Assembly (NCBI GenBank): GCA_913060895.1
Contig: CAJXSN010000006.1
Span: 62,001-126,000, forward strand
Direction: 5' to 3'
DNA: 64,000 bases
Source: an uncultured Sphingomonadaceae bacterium
Lineage (GTDB): Bacteria > Pseudomonadota > Alphaproteobacteria > Sphingomonadales > Sphingomonadaceae
How positions within the stretch are numbered: position 1 is the stretch's first letter; every line of letters starts with the position of its first letter. The position numbers were made by a program, and so were the translations under genes. Below are positions 56,160-64,000 of the stretch, piece after piece. Under the pieces are notes generated by a model. The model had not been told where the DNA came from and ran no database searches. It worked only from the letters and a program-made list of their open reading frames with translations.

Positions 56160-56891
56160 TCACTTCTCGATGTCGATCGGCGACGGTCGATCAATGAAGC
56201 GCAACAACAATCGTCCAAGATAGGACACTTCGCGACTGTGCTCATAGTCGCCTTTCCGAGCGTCGAATTTCGGTGCTTCACCGCGAGGGGGATTGCGATA
56301 ATTCTTCGTTAGCAATCCTAGCGACAGAAGATGTTCGACTCCGGCTTCATACAGTTTTTCGGCATCAATCTCTTCGATCCCGGAACCCAGGTGTGCGGGG
56401 TCGGGACGCGATATCGCCGCAAACGGATTCTGATTGCTTCCGCCATATGATTGGCCGTATGCATTCAGCAAGGCCAGTTCGTCATCATCGATCTGGCCCA
56501 AGAGCCTAGCCAAGCGTTTACGGCGGATGACATCTGCGTCATCAGCATCAAGGCCATTGGCTACTAGCGCGGTGATATGCTGGATGCGTTCATCACTGGT
56601 CGCACGGGCTGATTGATAACCACCTTCTTCGACCAGATCGACATTATTTGGGTCGGTAAGCAGTTCTTGCAACCGAGCCTCGATACCGTCGAACCTTGCG
56701 TTCAATCCCCGGACGTAACGGACCACGCGGTCGGTGCGTTGTTCCGGAATGGTGCGTGTAACCAATTCGCCGACAACGCCGCCGAACATTGGGACGAGGC
56801 CTGCCAAAGCACGGCCAGTGGCGGCCAACGCATCACGTTGGTCATGCTCCAAGTCATCGATTGGAGTCTCCGGCAGGTTCTCTTTACTCAT
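56160..56891 (-). CDS. Soluble protein of unknown function
   Basis: 243 residues, mainly helical, with a glycine-rich hydrophobic stretch GRALAGLVPMFGGVVGELV near the N-terminus and a winged-helix-like C-terminal region (AGVEHLLSLGLLTKNY). The layout recalls Abi-alpha/DUF4393-type abortive-infection proteins, tentatively. ATG overlaps the upstream gene's stop by four bases. Confidence 0.65.
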   Translation of the reverse strand: MSKENLPETPIDDLEHDQRDALAATGRALAGLVPMFGGVVGELVTRTIPEQRTDRVVRYVRGLNARFDGIEARLQELLTDPNNVDLVEEGGYQSARATSDERIQHITALVANGLDADDADVIRRKRLARLLGQIDDDELALLNAYGQSYGGSNQNPFAAISRPDPAHLGSGIEEIDAEKLYEAGVEHLLSLGLLTKNYRNPPRGEAPKFDARKGDYEHSREVSYLGRLLLRFIDRPSPIDIEK

Positions 56892-57262
56892 TCGCAGCCG
56901 ATGCCATCATTGTCCCGGTCGAGATGCGAAGCGTAACCGGGATCGCCGCGGCGAACAGGAGCAGCTCCGGCGGCACGCGCTTCGGTGCAATTGGCGAAAT
57001 GAACGCGGCCACTCGCACGCTGTGTCCGCACAGGAGGCTTAGGTGTCGTCTTGCTGCCGCCGTGGCAATGCCTACCGCCATTCTTGCGATCATTGTGGCA
57101 GCCATCCGCCGCCGTGCGCCCGGGATGCGCTGCAGCAGGTTGCGGCGTAATGACAGAGAATACGATCACCGATAACGAAACTGCGGCGAGCGCTGCGATG
57201 AACCAGAATTCGAGGCGTATCTTCCAATCTGGTTCGTCGTCCTGAGTGGGCCAGTCTTTCAT
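56888..57262 (-). CDS. Exported or anchored excalibur-domain protein
   Basis: 124 residues: one TM segment (about 19-41), a CHNDRKNGGRHCHGG cysteine-histidine cluster, then an excalibur calcium-binding domain ending DRDNDGIGCE. Such domains are extracellular in bacteria. Coupled to the gene at 56160-56891, so the two may work together. Confidence 0.82.
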   Translation of the reverse strand: MKDWPTQDDEPDWKIRLEFWFIAALAAVSLSVIVFSVITPQPAAAHPGRTAADGCHNDRKNGGRHCHGGSKTTPKPPVRTQRASGRVHFANCTEARAAGAAPVRRGDPGYASHLDRDNDGIGCE

Positions 57263-58051
57263 ATCGTCATTCGTCTTAATCCAACTTCGATTACGGCCTT
57301 ATCTAACTTTGACACATCAAAACGTCGAGTGATTGTTCCATTGCCTTCATAGCCAGTGACCACCCCGACTTTTCACGACGAAGTTCGACATCGCTACATT
57401 TCTCAGACCAATTTTTGGTGTGCCGTCGTCTCTCATCGCCGAAATGTCTGATCGGAGCGCCAAACGACCGATCCCATTGCTTGGTAGAACGCGACATAAG
57501 GGAGCAGCGTGCAAAACCGCCATGCCGAAGTGATCGCCAGCGCGTTCTTATCAAGATGGTCTCCATAAGCTGATATTCTGGTGGTTAGGTAAAGTGATAG
57601 TTGAGTGCTTGAGGAAAAGCAGCGCTTGAGAGCGGACAGCTAAACAGTTTCACGATTTTGCCATCGCAATGACCTGGCAAAGCGGCAATGAACGCAACGA
57701 ACAACAGCCTGCGTCGATGACCAATAGAGCGGTATTCTGATCGCCCCGAAGCCTTACAGGCTCGTTCTTTTCCGCCAAGGAACCATGTTTGCGACGAGTT
57801 TGCTCCCGGCTCTGCTGCGATCCAAAAAACCTTGCCTCCCACAACGAGCGTAGCACGGTGATTAAGCCAACACGGGCGGCGCAAAGACGTTGACAGAGAA
57901 TTGAGTCAGCCGTTTCGAACCCAGCGAATGCTGGAGCACTTAGCAGTTCTACCACCAATACCAAACGCAGAATGACAGGGCCCTCCAGCATGCAGTTGGC
58001 GGGGGCTTTTGCTTGCCTGCGACAAATCAAACCCACCGATGGAGAGAAGTG
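57263..58051. other. Long intergenic stretch left of the HTH paralogues
   Basis: No gene I can support in 789 bases. Short minus-strand frames at 57303-57566 and 57585-57884 lack recognised content. The last 15 bases hold the GGAGAG ribosome site of the next gene. It may contain the boundary of the Tn7-associated segment. Confidence 0.4.
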
Positions 58052-58978
58052 ATGACGATTATATTCGATGGCGTAGATCCCGTAAGACTTAAGAGCGTGC
58101 TCGAACGCAAAAGAGTATTGGAGGCGTATTGCGCCATCGAGAAACCGACTGGTCGACAGACGTCCGATCACGCTGCCTCGCTGGGAATGCAACAATCACA
58201 GTTCTACAATCTGGTCAGAGCTTGGAAGCTTCGCTCTTCTCCGTCAGATATCATCGGTGCACAACCGCCCAAACAACGGAAGCCGCGTATTGATCAACGC
58301 GTGGTCGACATCATCGGACAGGCAATTAACAATGAGGGCCCCGAAGCATCCATTGGAAGTGTATCCAAGGAGGTGAAAAAAAGCTGCGCCAAACAGCAGC
58401 TCGCTATGCCGAGCCGCAACACGATACAAGAACGTATAATGAAGGCGCGTTCGGTGCGTCAGAACGATGATCCCCGGCCTCGTAACATCGCCTTTCAGGC
58501 CCGGTTCGAAATACCGGTTAATCATCGCGGTGAAATCAAGGCTCCACACATCGCCGGCATTCTCCAAATGCCGATCGGAACCATTACGCATTTCCAGATA
58601 TTGATAGGTGCACCGGCTGATATCATCCGAGTGGTCGAAGATTTCCTCGCGACGATGGACGCAGGCGATGACAGTCCACCCGTTCTGGCTTCGGGTAAGG
58701 TCATTGCCCAGACAAGAAACGAATTTCGGCCCCGGCTAAGGATCCGTCCAAAAGATTGCACCGGTTCGGCGCTGATCGGACGCGTGCTCGGTGGGCAGTC
58801 GATCCTCCACCTCAATCATCCAAAAGCTGATGAGAAGCTGGAGCGCAAAGTCCGAGCGGGTCTCAACAATGCCCTATCACCGACAGAGGCCATCACCGCG
58901 GTCGAGGATGCCATCGCCAAGCATAACGCCGCAACACAGCGGGCGCTGTCTGATCAGTCGGCGAGCGAAGCTACGTAG
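58052..58978 (+). CDS. HTH protein with degenerate integrase-like core (paralogue A)
   Basis: 308 residues. N-terminal HTH (RQTSDHAASLGMQQSQFYNL), a basic linker with QRKPRIDQRVVDIIG, then a mixed alpha/beta domain and a C-terminal helix ending IAKHNA. The order matches its convergent neighbour and the N-terminal part of Mu/TnsB-type transposases, but no DDE triad is evident. ATG 58052 has GGAGAG. Its stop overlaps the neighbour's by 25 bases. Confidence 0.65.
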   Translation: MTIIFDGVDPVRLKSVLERKRVLEAYCAIEKPTGRQTSDHAASLGMQQSQFYNLVRAWKLRSSPSDIIGAQPPKQRKPRIDQRVVDIIGQAINNEGPEASIGSVSKEVKKSCAKQQLAMPSRNTIQERIMKARSVRQNDDPRPRNIAFQARFEIPVNHRGEIKAPHIAGILQMPIGTITHFQILIGAPADIIRVVEDFLATMDAGDDSPPVLASGKVIAQTRNEFRPRLRIRPKDCTGSALIGRVLGGQSILHLNHPKADEKLERKVRAGLNNALSPTEAITAVEDAIAKHNAATQRALSDQSASEAT

Positions 58979-60015
58979 CCCAACACGTCTATCAATTGCA
59001 CTGGCGGCTGGGACATGCCGTTGGTACTTCGGGCGACCTCGATGCGATTATGTTCGGCAATTCCCTCGTCGATCCATTCGCGAACCTTGCTTTCCTCCAT
59101 GATCGCCGGACTTCCATTGACGTTGATAGGGGGACCGGAGACAGTGCGCCGCGACGCGAACTCGATCGGGCCAATACGCGGCCCGATAATCTCGCGCAGA
59201 TAACCTCCGAATCTCTTGGGGTTGGACGCTCTGCGCGCGGGGATTGCGAAGCGTTTGATAATCTCCTCTACGATCGTCTCAAAACGTTCCAGATCCTCTC
59301 CAGCAGTGATCTGCAGATGTCGAACATCCTTCGCCCATGGCAGATCGAGGTCCGCCAGTCTGGATGCCGCATGCGAGGCGGCATCGGCATAGCCACGCTC
59401 GGGCTCTTCGAACCGGGCGAGCGAATATCCGAGCCACGCCCGTGTCCCACGGTCAAGGACAGCGAAGAGCACGAAGGGGGTCTGCTCATCGCGCGCTACA
59501 GATAGCGCGCAACAATCGAAAGCAATTGAATTGCCTGCATTTCCTATCGCTTCCACCCTGCGCTTCTCAGCCTCCACGATCTCGCGCAACTTCATCTTAG
59601 AAGGCTTCCCCTTATCGACTCCGGCCTCTTCGACCATTAAGTCGACAAGACGCGCGACCGACAGATCGGCGTTCATGGCCACCACGCGCGGAACGACTGC
59701 ATTAAGCTTGGCGATGATCTCGGGCTTGAGCTTCGTCCTCCGCGATCGCTTAACAGGTATAGTCCCAAGGGAAGCCAGCGAGTTCGTTGACTTCCAGTCC
59801 GCTGCCATTTTGTAGAACCGGCTTATCTTGAGGCCCAGTCGTTCGGCGGCGACCGCTGCCGTGATGCCGCCCTTTGTCTTCTGAAAGTCCGCGATCGCTT
59901 CAAGCCGGCAAAGCGACGACTCGCGCGCGCTTTCACTCATCGACTCCCACAAAGCCAGCTGAGCCGGGTCGGGCTTGTCGCGAAAATATCTAACAGGGAA
60001 GGACTGGGTAGACAC
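58954..60015 (-). CDS. HTH protein with degenerate integrase-like core (paralogue B)
   Basis: 353 residues from GTG 60015. HTH (ITAAVAAERLGLKISRFYKM), basic KRSRRTKLKPEIIAKLNAVV, then an RNase H-like core: SIAFDCCALSV, a VLFAVLDRGTRAWLGYSLA hairpin, HLQITAGEDLERFE and a final GIAEHNR helix. First Asp is kept, but DDE residues 2 and 3 are not convincing. The minus frame is open far beyond (to 63192), antisense to tnsA and tnsB; that part is rejected. Confidence 0.65.
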   Translation of the reverse strand: MSTQSFPVRYFRDKPDPAQLALWESMSESARESSLCRLEAIADFQKTKGGITAAVAAERLGLKISRFYKMAADWKSTNSLASLGTIPVKRSRRTKLKPEIIAKLNAVVPRVVAMNADLSVARLVDLMVEEAGVDKGKPSKMKLREIVEAEKRRVEAIGNAGNSIAFDCCALSVARDEQTPFVLFAVLDRGTRAWLGYSLARFEEPERGYADAASHAASRLADLDLPWAKDVRHLQITAGEDLERFETIVEEIIKRFAIPARRASNPKRFGGYLREIIGPRIGPIEFASRRTVSGPPINVNGSPAIMEESKVREWIDEGIAEHNRIEVARSTNGMSQPPVQLIDVLGYVASLAD

Positions 60016-60067
60016 ACCAAAGCCATAGCAAAAAACAGGTCTGCCGTTAACCAACAAAATAGCGTCT

Positions 60068-60143
60068 TGTCCAGATAAGCATTGGAATCTGCTTGACGCA
60101 TCTATTCCAGTATCTGTAAGACAGTGTCCAGATAACGACTGGA
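60068..60143. repeat. Repeats upstream of tnsA (element end or operator)
   Basis: TGTCCAGATAAGCATTGGA (60068-60086) and TGTCCAGATAACGACTGGA (60125-60143) are direct repeats; an inverted relative, CAGATACTGGA on minus, lies at about 60105-60115. They begin with TGT as Tn7-type ends do. They also sit between divergent paralogue B and tnsA, so an operator role is equally possible. Confidence 0.55.
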
Positions 60144-60150
60144 GACCATA

Positions 60151-61050
60151 ATGTATACGGCAGACAACGACAATGATCCGTTTAGTGGGAGGGTGTTGCC
60201 GAGAAGGCCGCATGATCTGAATTGCAAGCGGCGCTCTTCGGCACCCGAACGGCAGTTTTGGGCAAAACGACCAGGCGTCACATGTTTCGCCACGCCCGCG
60301 GACCTGCAGGCCGTGAACGACAATGACGATGGTGGCGACCCGCCGAATGGGCCCGCTCGCATACATTCCAATAAGCCCACCGTGCGGGTGACGTTCAACA
60401 AGACCATCTTCACCTGGGCCGCTGCAGCGGCGAAAGTGGTCGACCACAGCGAAGGGACCGGTCCCGGCGAACTCTTCATGTTCATGGCGTTGGCCACGAA
60501 CCCGGACATCGTGAATTTCAGTATGGAGGGTGCGCGCTACTCGAGCTGTGAGGTAACCTACACATTCGACTACGTGGCTTGGCATGCCGAGCGCGGGCTC
60601 ATCTTCGGCGAAGTGAAAGCCGACTGGACGTTCTTCTGCGAACCCGTTTACGCAGCCTTGATGCGGCGCATCGCCGGCGCCTGTTCCGCCGTCCGCGTGT
60701 CCTTCCAGAAACATACAACGGCTGACATCATCCGCTCCAGTTCGGGTAGCCTGTACTGGCATAACGTCGTCACCGCATTTTACTATGCCGAAACCGCTTT
60801 CACCCCGACAGACACCGAGGCGGTCAACAACCTGCTCGCTGGCAGGAATGGCGTCGCACTCGCCGAGATCCGAGAAATTCTGCGCAAAGACACACGGTCC
60901 GCCGATGCTGTAGCCATGGCCATGCATTGCAATCGCGTGCTTGCGCTCGACCTCACCAAACCAATCGACCGGGATGCGCAGGTGAAAGCCATCCGCCAGC
61001 CCCTGACCACCATCGACATCAGTTCGTTCAATCTGGTCGTCCCGACCTGA
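60151..61050 (+). CDS. tnsA: TnsA-like endonuclease
   Basis: 299 residues. PD-(D/E)xK site: Glu107 in GPGELFMFMALA, Asp140 in YTFDYVAW and E154-V-K156 in IFGEVKADW. TnsA cuts the 5' strands at transposon ends so that the element moves by cut-and-paste. The N-terminal 80 residues are low in complexity and acidic (DNDND twice), longer than in Tn7. A C-terminal helical part probably binds TnsC or DNA. Confidence 0.82.
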   Translation: MYTADNDNDPFSGRVLPRRPHDLNCKRRSSAPERQFWAKRPGVTCFATPADLQAVNDNDDGGDPPNGPARIHSNKPTVRVTFNKTIFTWAAAAAKVVDHSEGTGPGELFMFMALATNPDIVNFSMEGARYSSCEVTYTFDYVAWHAERGLIFGEVKADWTFFCEPVYAALMRRIAGACSAVRVSFQKHTTADIIRSSSGSLYWHNVVTAFYYAETAFTPTDTEAVNNLLAGRNGVALAEIREILRKDTRSADAVAMAMHCNRVLALDLTKPIDRDAQVKAIRQPLTTIDISSFNLVVPT

Positions 61051-61116
61051 TTGCGATCCCTTCCGGGGATCGCAATCCCGCGGCCCCCGGGAAAAGTCCA
61101 AGAAAGGACAAATACC

Positions 61117-63462
61117 ATGACTACGAACAACAACACCAATCTGCCGGATCCTGGTGGCCCGAAAGCCATGCCCGCGCCCGCGAACGTAGGCATCGTGGCA
61201 GGCGACTGCTTCGAGATCTTCGGACGCAGGATCCGGATCGACAAGATCCACGACAACAAAGTCATGGAACTGACTGACCTCGTCACATTCGGAAACGTGC
61301 AAATCAAGTGCGAGAAGACCGGCAATGTCATCCCGGCGACATTGGACTGGCTGCTGCAGCACATGATCCGCGGCGAAATTAGCCCGCTCGATAGTGCTCG
61401 TCCCCACGCAGAATTCGAACTGCGGGACCAATACGGTGATCCCGACTATTTGCGGGCAACCAATCCCGGATCGATCTACCGCCGGTCCGTATGTCGGCGC
61501 ATCACCGCCGATGAAGTGTCGCGCACCGATGAGGCAATCGCGACCTGGCTCACGGCCAACCACGGTATGCACCCTGATGACGAAGGTCGCCCGCTGCCAG
61601 CGGGTTCGACAGTCAAGCGCTGGTTGCGCGAATATGACGAGATGGGTGACACGCCCTATACGCTGGTGTTCGACCGGGGACGCAAGCATGGTTTCAGTCC
61701 GCTGGATCCGGTCTTGGACGGTTACGTCCATGCCGTGGCCGAGGGCTTCTATTGCTCTCCACGCACGACCATCACCAGCGCTCACGACCAACTGTCCGAA
61801 CTCGTCGAACGCTACAATGCGACCCTTCCGGAAGGCGAGCCGAAACTCAGATGCCCTTCGTCGGAAACGGTGCGCAAACGCATCAAGAAGCTCCGCAACC
61901 GCGAACGGCTCGAAAAGAAGTTGGGCAAGAAGCGCGCCGCGCAACTGTGCGACGGATCGGGTGAACCCATCAGAGTCACGCACCCGCTTGAAATCCTTCT
62001 TGCTGACTGCACACACCTCGATCAGATCGTGACATTCGACACGCATCAGGAACTGGCTGCGTGCCGTGTCCGGCTCACGATGGGCATGTGCCTCAAGACG
62101 GGAGCCATCGTCGCCCACAAGGTGCATCCAGGGCCCGAACGCGCGGAAACGACCATCGAAATGGTCATTGACGCGGCGACGCCGCCCGATGTGCCGGACT
62201 GGTTGCTCGAACGGTATCCCATCGCCAAATGGATGTTCGGCAAGCCGCGCGGTATCCTGCCGGACAACGCGAAGTCGCTCGTCGGACCCGCTACGATCCA
62301 GTCGTTCCTCGATGCCCGAATCATCATACACGAGCCACCGATCGAGATGCCGCAGGCGAAGGCCCGATTGGAACGCGCATTTGGAATCATCAAGGCCAAG
62401 ATCGCGCACTTGCCGGGAACCGTGACCGACCCGAAACGGCGCACGGATACCGACCGGGACGCGGTTAAAGAGGCATGCATAACGCTGGCCGTGCTCGAAG
62501 AGGTCATCAATGAGGTGATCTGGACCATCAACTGCACCAGGCCGGCGGACGGAAGCCCTTCGCCAGCAGAATTGTGGGAGGAGCATGTGCGCGGAAATGC
62601 GCTGCCAGTGGTGACGGATATCAAGCGCCTGCGTCGTGAGTTGGGCAAAACGATGAGGGTTTCCCTCACCTATGATGGGATCGTGATCAACAGCGTGCGT
62701 TATCGCGAACTTCGTGGCGTCAGCCGGTTGATCGACGCCATGGCAGAGAAGAGCATGGATGACGCCAAGCGCAAGGACGGTAAACTCGCCTTCGAAGTCC
62801 TCGTGAAGCTGAACCCCGGCGACATAGACACCATCCAGGTGTTCGACGAGGACAACGAGGATTGGATCACACTCTATTCGACGCAGCCGGAGTACACCCG
62901 TGGCCTCACCGAGTGGGAGCACAACACCTTCAAACGGCTCGCCCGGCAACGCAACGAAGCATTCAACACCGAGAAGGAGCGCAAGGCGACGCAATACCGC
63001 CTGTTCGCTTCCATCGAGGAAAAGGTGCCCAAACTGGCATTCCAACGTCGGCGGGACATTGCGAACCTCGCGCTTCTGCAGGAGGCGAAGAAGCGCAAGA
63101 GCAAGAAAGACAAACTCGTTCGCGAAATCACGGACGACGCGCTCGCGGTTATCGCACCGCAGACATTCAAGCACGAGACGTTTGAACCCCATCCTTTCGC
63201 AGGTTCCGACGTCAACAACACTAAAAACGATGACGTAGAATCGCCCAAGGGGGACCGGATCACTGAAAGCGATGACGAGCTACACAGCAAGGGCATCGAT
63301 CTTCTGTCTGGAGATTGTGCAGATGACGACGACGATGACGATGCGCAGTGGGATGCAATCGAACCGACCCTGGACGGCGACACCCATAACGGTCTGCAAC
63401 ACCAGGGCGACAATGACGACGACCTTGATGAGGACACTGACGACGAAGAACGGAGTGCCTGA
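61117..63462 (+). CDS. tnsB: TnsB/TniA-like DDE transposase
   Basis: 781 residues from ATG 61117 (AAAGGA upstream). rve-type catalytic core with Asp297 (LLADCTHLD), Asp383 (LPDNAKSL) and Glu419 (RLERAFGII): an exact D,D-35-E spacing. HTH-rich N-terminal third, Mu-C-like barrel after the core (VLVKLNPGDIDTIQVFD), a basic KKRKSKKDK stretch and an unusual acidic tail with a run of seven Asp. Joins 3' ends to target DNA. Confidence 0.92.
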   Translation: MTTNNNTNLPDPGGPKAMPAPANVGIVAGDCFEIFGRRIRIDKIHDNKVMELTDLVTFGNVQIKCEKTGNVIPATLDWLLQHMIRGEISPLDSARPHAEFELRDQYGDPDYLRATNPGSIYRRSVCRRITADEVSRTDEAIATWLTANHGMHPDDEGRPLPAGSTVKRWLREYDEMGDTPYTLVFDRGRKHGFSPLDPVLDGYVHAVAEGFYCSPRTTITSAHDQLSELVERYNATLPEGEPKLRCPSSETVRKRIKKLRNRERLEKKLGKKRAAQLCDGSGEPIRVTHPLEILLADCTHLDQIVTFDTHQELAACRVRLTMGMCLKTGAIVAHKVHPGPERAETTIEMVIDAATPPDVPDWLLERYPIAKWMFGKPRGILPDNAKSLVGPATIQSFLDARIIIHEPPIEMPQAKARLERAFGIIKAKIAHLPGTVTDPKRRTDTDRDAVKEACITLAVLEEVINEVIWTINCTRPADGSPSPAELWEEHVRGNALPVVTDIKRLRRELGKTMRVSLTYDGIVINSVRYRELRGVSRLIDAMAEKSMDDAKRKDGKLAFEVLVKLNPGDIDTIQVFDEDNEDWITLYSTQPEYTRGLTEWEHNTFKRLARQRNEAFNTEKERKATQYRLFASIEEKVPKLAFQRRRDIANLALLQEAKKRKSKKDKLVREITDDALAVIAPQTFKHETFEPHPFAGSDVNNTKNDDVESPKGDRITESDDELHSKGIDLLSGDCADDDDDDDAQWDAIEPTLDGDTHNGLQHQGDNDDDLDEDTDDEERSA

Positions 63463-63464
63463 TT

Positions 63465-64000
63465 ATGAGTAATACCAACACAGCGCCGAAACAGATTCCA
63501 CCGCCGCAAACGGGTCAACCGTTTGCGGCGGTGGGGGACCATGTCGACAAGGCCACGGCCGTCGCGAACGCCAAGTTCAAGACCATCAGCATTCCTCACA
63601 AATCACAGCTGGAGATCCGAAGCCGTATCAACATCCTGCGTCTCACCCACATCGACGATCGAGGGCAGGGCATCGGGTTGGAAGGCCGCCGCCTCAGCCA
63701 ACTAAGTCAAGCCGGCAAGACGTTCGTACTGCGAAGCTTCGCCGAGGAGATGAATTCCACCCTCAACCGCTACGGGGTCATCAACAAGTTTCGCGTAATA
63801 TACATCGGGCTCAAAGCGTCAGGCACATTGAAGATGCTGCAGAAGCGGATCCTCGGTGTGTTTGGCGATAAATACAAAGACATCGGCAATGCGGACGATG
63901 TCGAGGAACGCGTGGCCAAATACATGAAGCTGTTCGATGTCGAGCTGCTTATCATCGACGAAGCGCAGCACCTAGAAGGCATAAGCAAGGACAAGAGCAA
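63465..64000 (+). CDS. tnsC: TnsC/TniB-like AAA+ ATPase, 5' part
   Basis: The open frame from ATG 63465 runs off the window (178 codons seen). Walker A-like LSQAGKT (Lys85) lacks the first Gly of the consensus; Walker B is LLIIDEAQHL (Asp165-Glu166). It links target selection to the TnsAB transposase. Two bases separate it from the tnsB stop, indicating an operon. Confidence 0.85.
   Translation, partial: MSNTNTAPKQIPPPQTGQPFAAVGDHVDKATAVANAKFKTISIPHKSQLEIRSRINILRLTHIDDRGQGIGLEGRRLSQLSQAGKTFVLRSFAEEMNSTLNRYGVINKFRVIYIGLKASGTLKMLQKRILGVFGDKYKDIGNADDVEERVAKYMKLFDVELLIIDEAQHLEGISKDKS

Larger units (their letters stand above)
60068..64000 (+). mobile_element. Tn7-like transposon, partial (tnsABC end)
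   Basis: A tnsA-tnsB-tnsC order on one strand preceded by TGT-starting repeats. In Tn7 the tnsA side is a transposon end. The other end, target selector (tnsD/tniQ) and cargo lie beyond the window. The left boundary is uncertain: it could include the HTH paralogues. Confidence 0.7.

Noticed and set aside
58954-63192. A 1412-codon open minus-strand frame
   Set aside because: Only the first part (to 60015) shows protein-like content. The rest is antisense to tnsA and tnsB, whose catalytic motifs prove the plus strand codes; GC-rich codon bias keeps the antisense frame open.
63260-63481. Repetitive GAC/GAT tract that looked like a microsatellite
   Set aside because: It encodes the acidic Asp-rich tail of TnsB in frame.

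Overview
The window reads as a chromosomal segment of an alphaproteobacterium, most likely a sphingomonad (Sphingomonadales). This is inferred from a GTTC-N7-GTTC LexA box typical of alphaproteobacteria, a DUF6961-type small protein, paired DUF2235 lipases with FAD reductases, and generally GC-rich coding sequence. The extreme left (1-1323) is core-like: the 3' end of a Ppx/GppA phosphatase and a YhhQ-type queuosine-precursor transporter, followed by tRNA-Arg(TCT) at 1384-1460. Everything to its right looks accessory, as expected for an island next to a tRNA, although no integrase or second attachment site is visible.

Region 1.7-16.3 kb is a defence island. A complete type II CBASS operon runs leftward: patatin phospholipase CapV, DncV-like CD-NTase, E1-E2 fusion Cap2 and JAB protease Cap3. 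Beside it lie a DUF4238 protein, a small protein with a DisA/DAC-like nucleotide fold that lacks the usual catalytic RHR motif, and, head-to-head with that, a two-TM beta-rich Cap15-like membrane effector. Then come a DUF4365-type nuclease-like protein and a five-gene leftward operon (unknown proteins plus a DnaQ-like exonuclease), which faces an ArsR-like regulator across GTTTCAA/TTGAAAC inverted repeats.

Region 16.3-32 kb is mixed and partly decayed. It holds hydrolases, a secreted nuclease, cut-down cytochrome b561 and hydrolase fragments, a first DUF2235 lipase, an SRAP protein, a cNMP-domain FAD reductase, an Lrp regulator beside a doubly broken leucine dehydrogenase, and redox enzymes. 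Region 31-45 kb is an electrophile and formaldehyde detoxification block: TetR with a quinone oxidoreductase, frmRA with well-formed operators, a UvrA2, DJ-1/PfpI proteins, a glutathione-independent formaldehyde dehydrogenase, and a LysR regulator divergent from a six-gene run of OYE, VOC, SDR and related enzymes.

Region 45-57 kb carries an XRE/N6-adenine methyltransferase fusion, an SOS-controlled umuDC pair, an HxlR regulator divergent from a DsbA-monooxygenase-FAD reductase-DUF2235 operon, and a KefB-type antiporter broken by an amber codon. From about 58 kb to the end lies a Tn7-like element: tnsA, tnsB (D,D-35-E) and the start of tnsC. It is preceded by repeats that may be its end or its operator, and by two tail-to-tail paralogous HTH proteins that look like degenerate integrase relatives.
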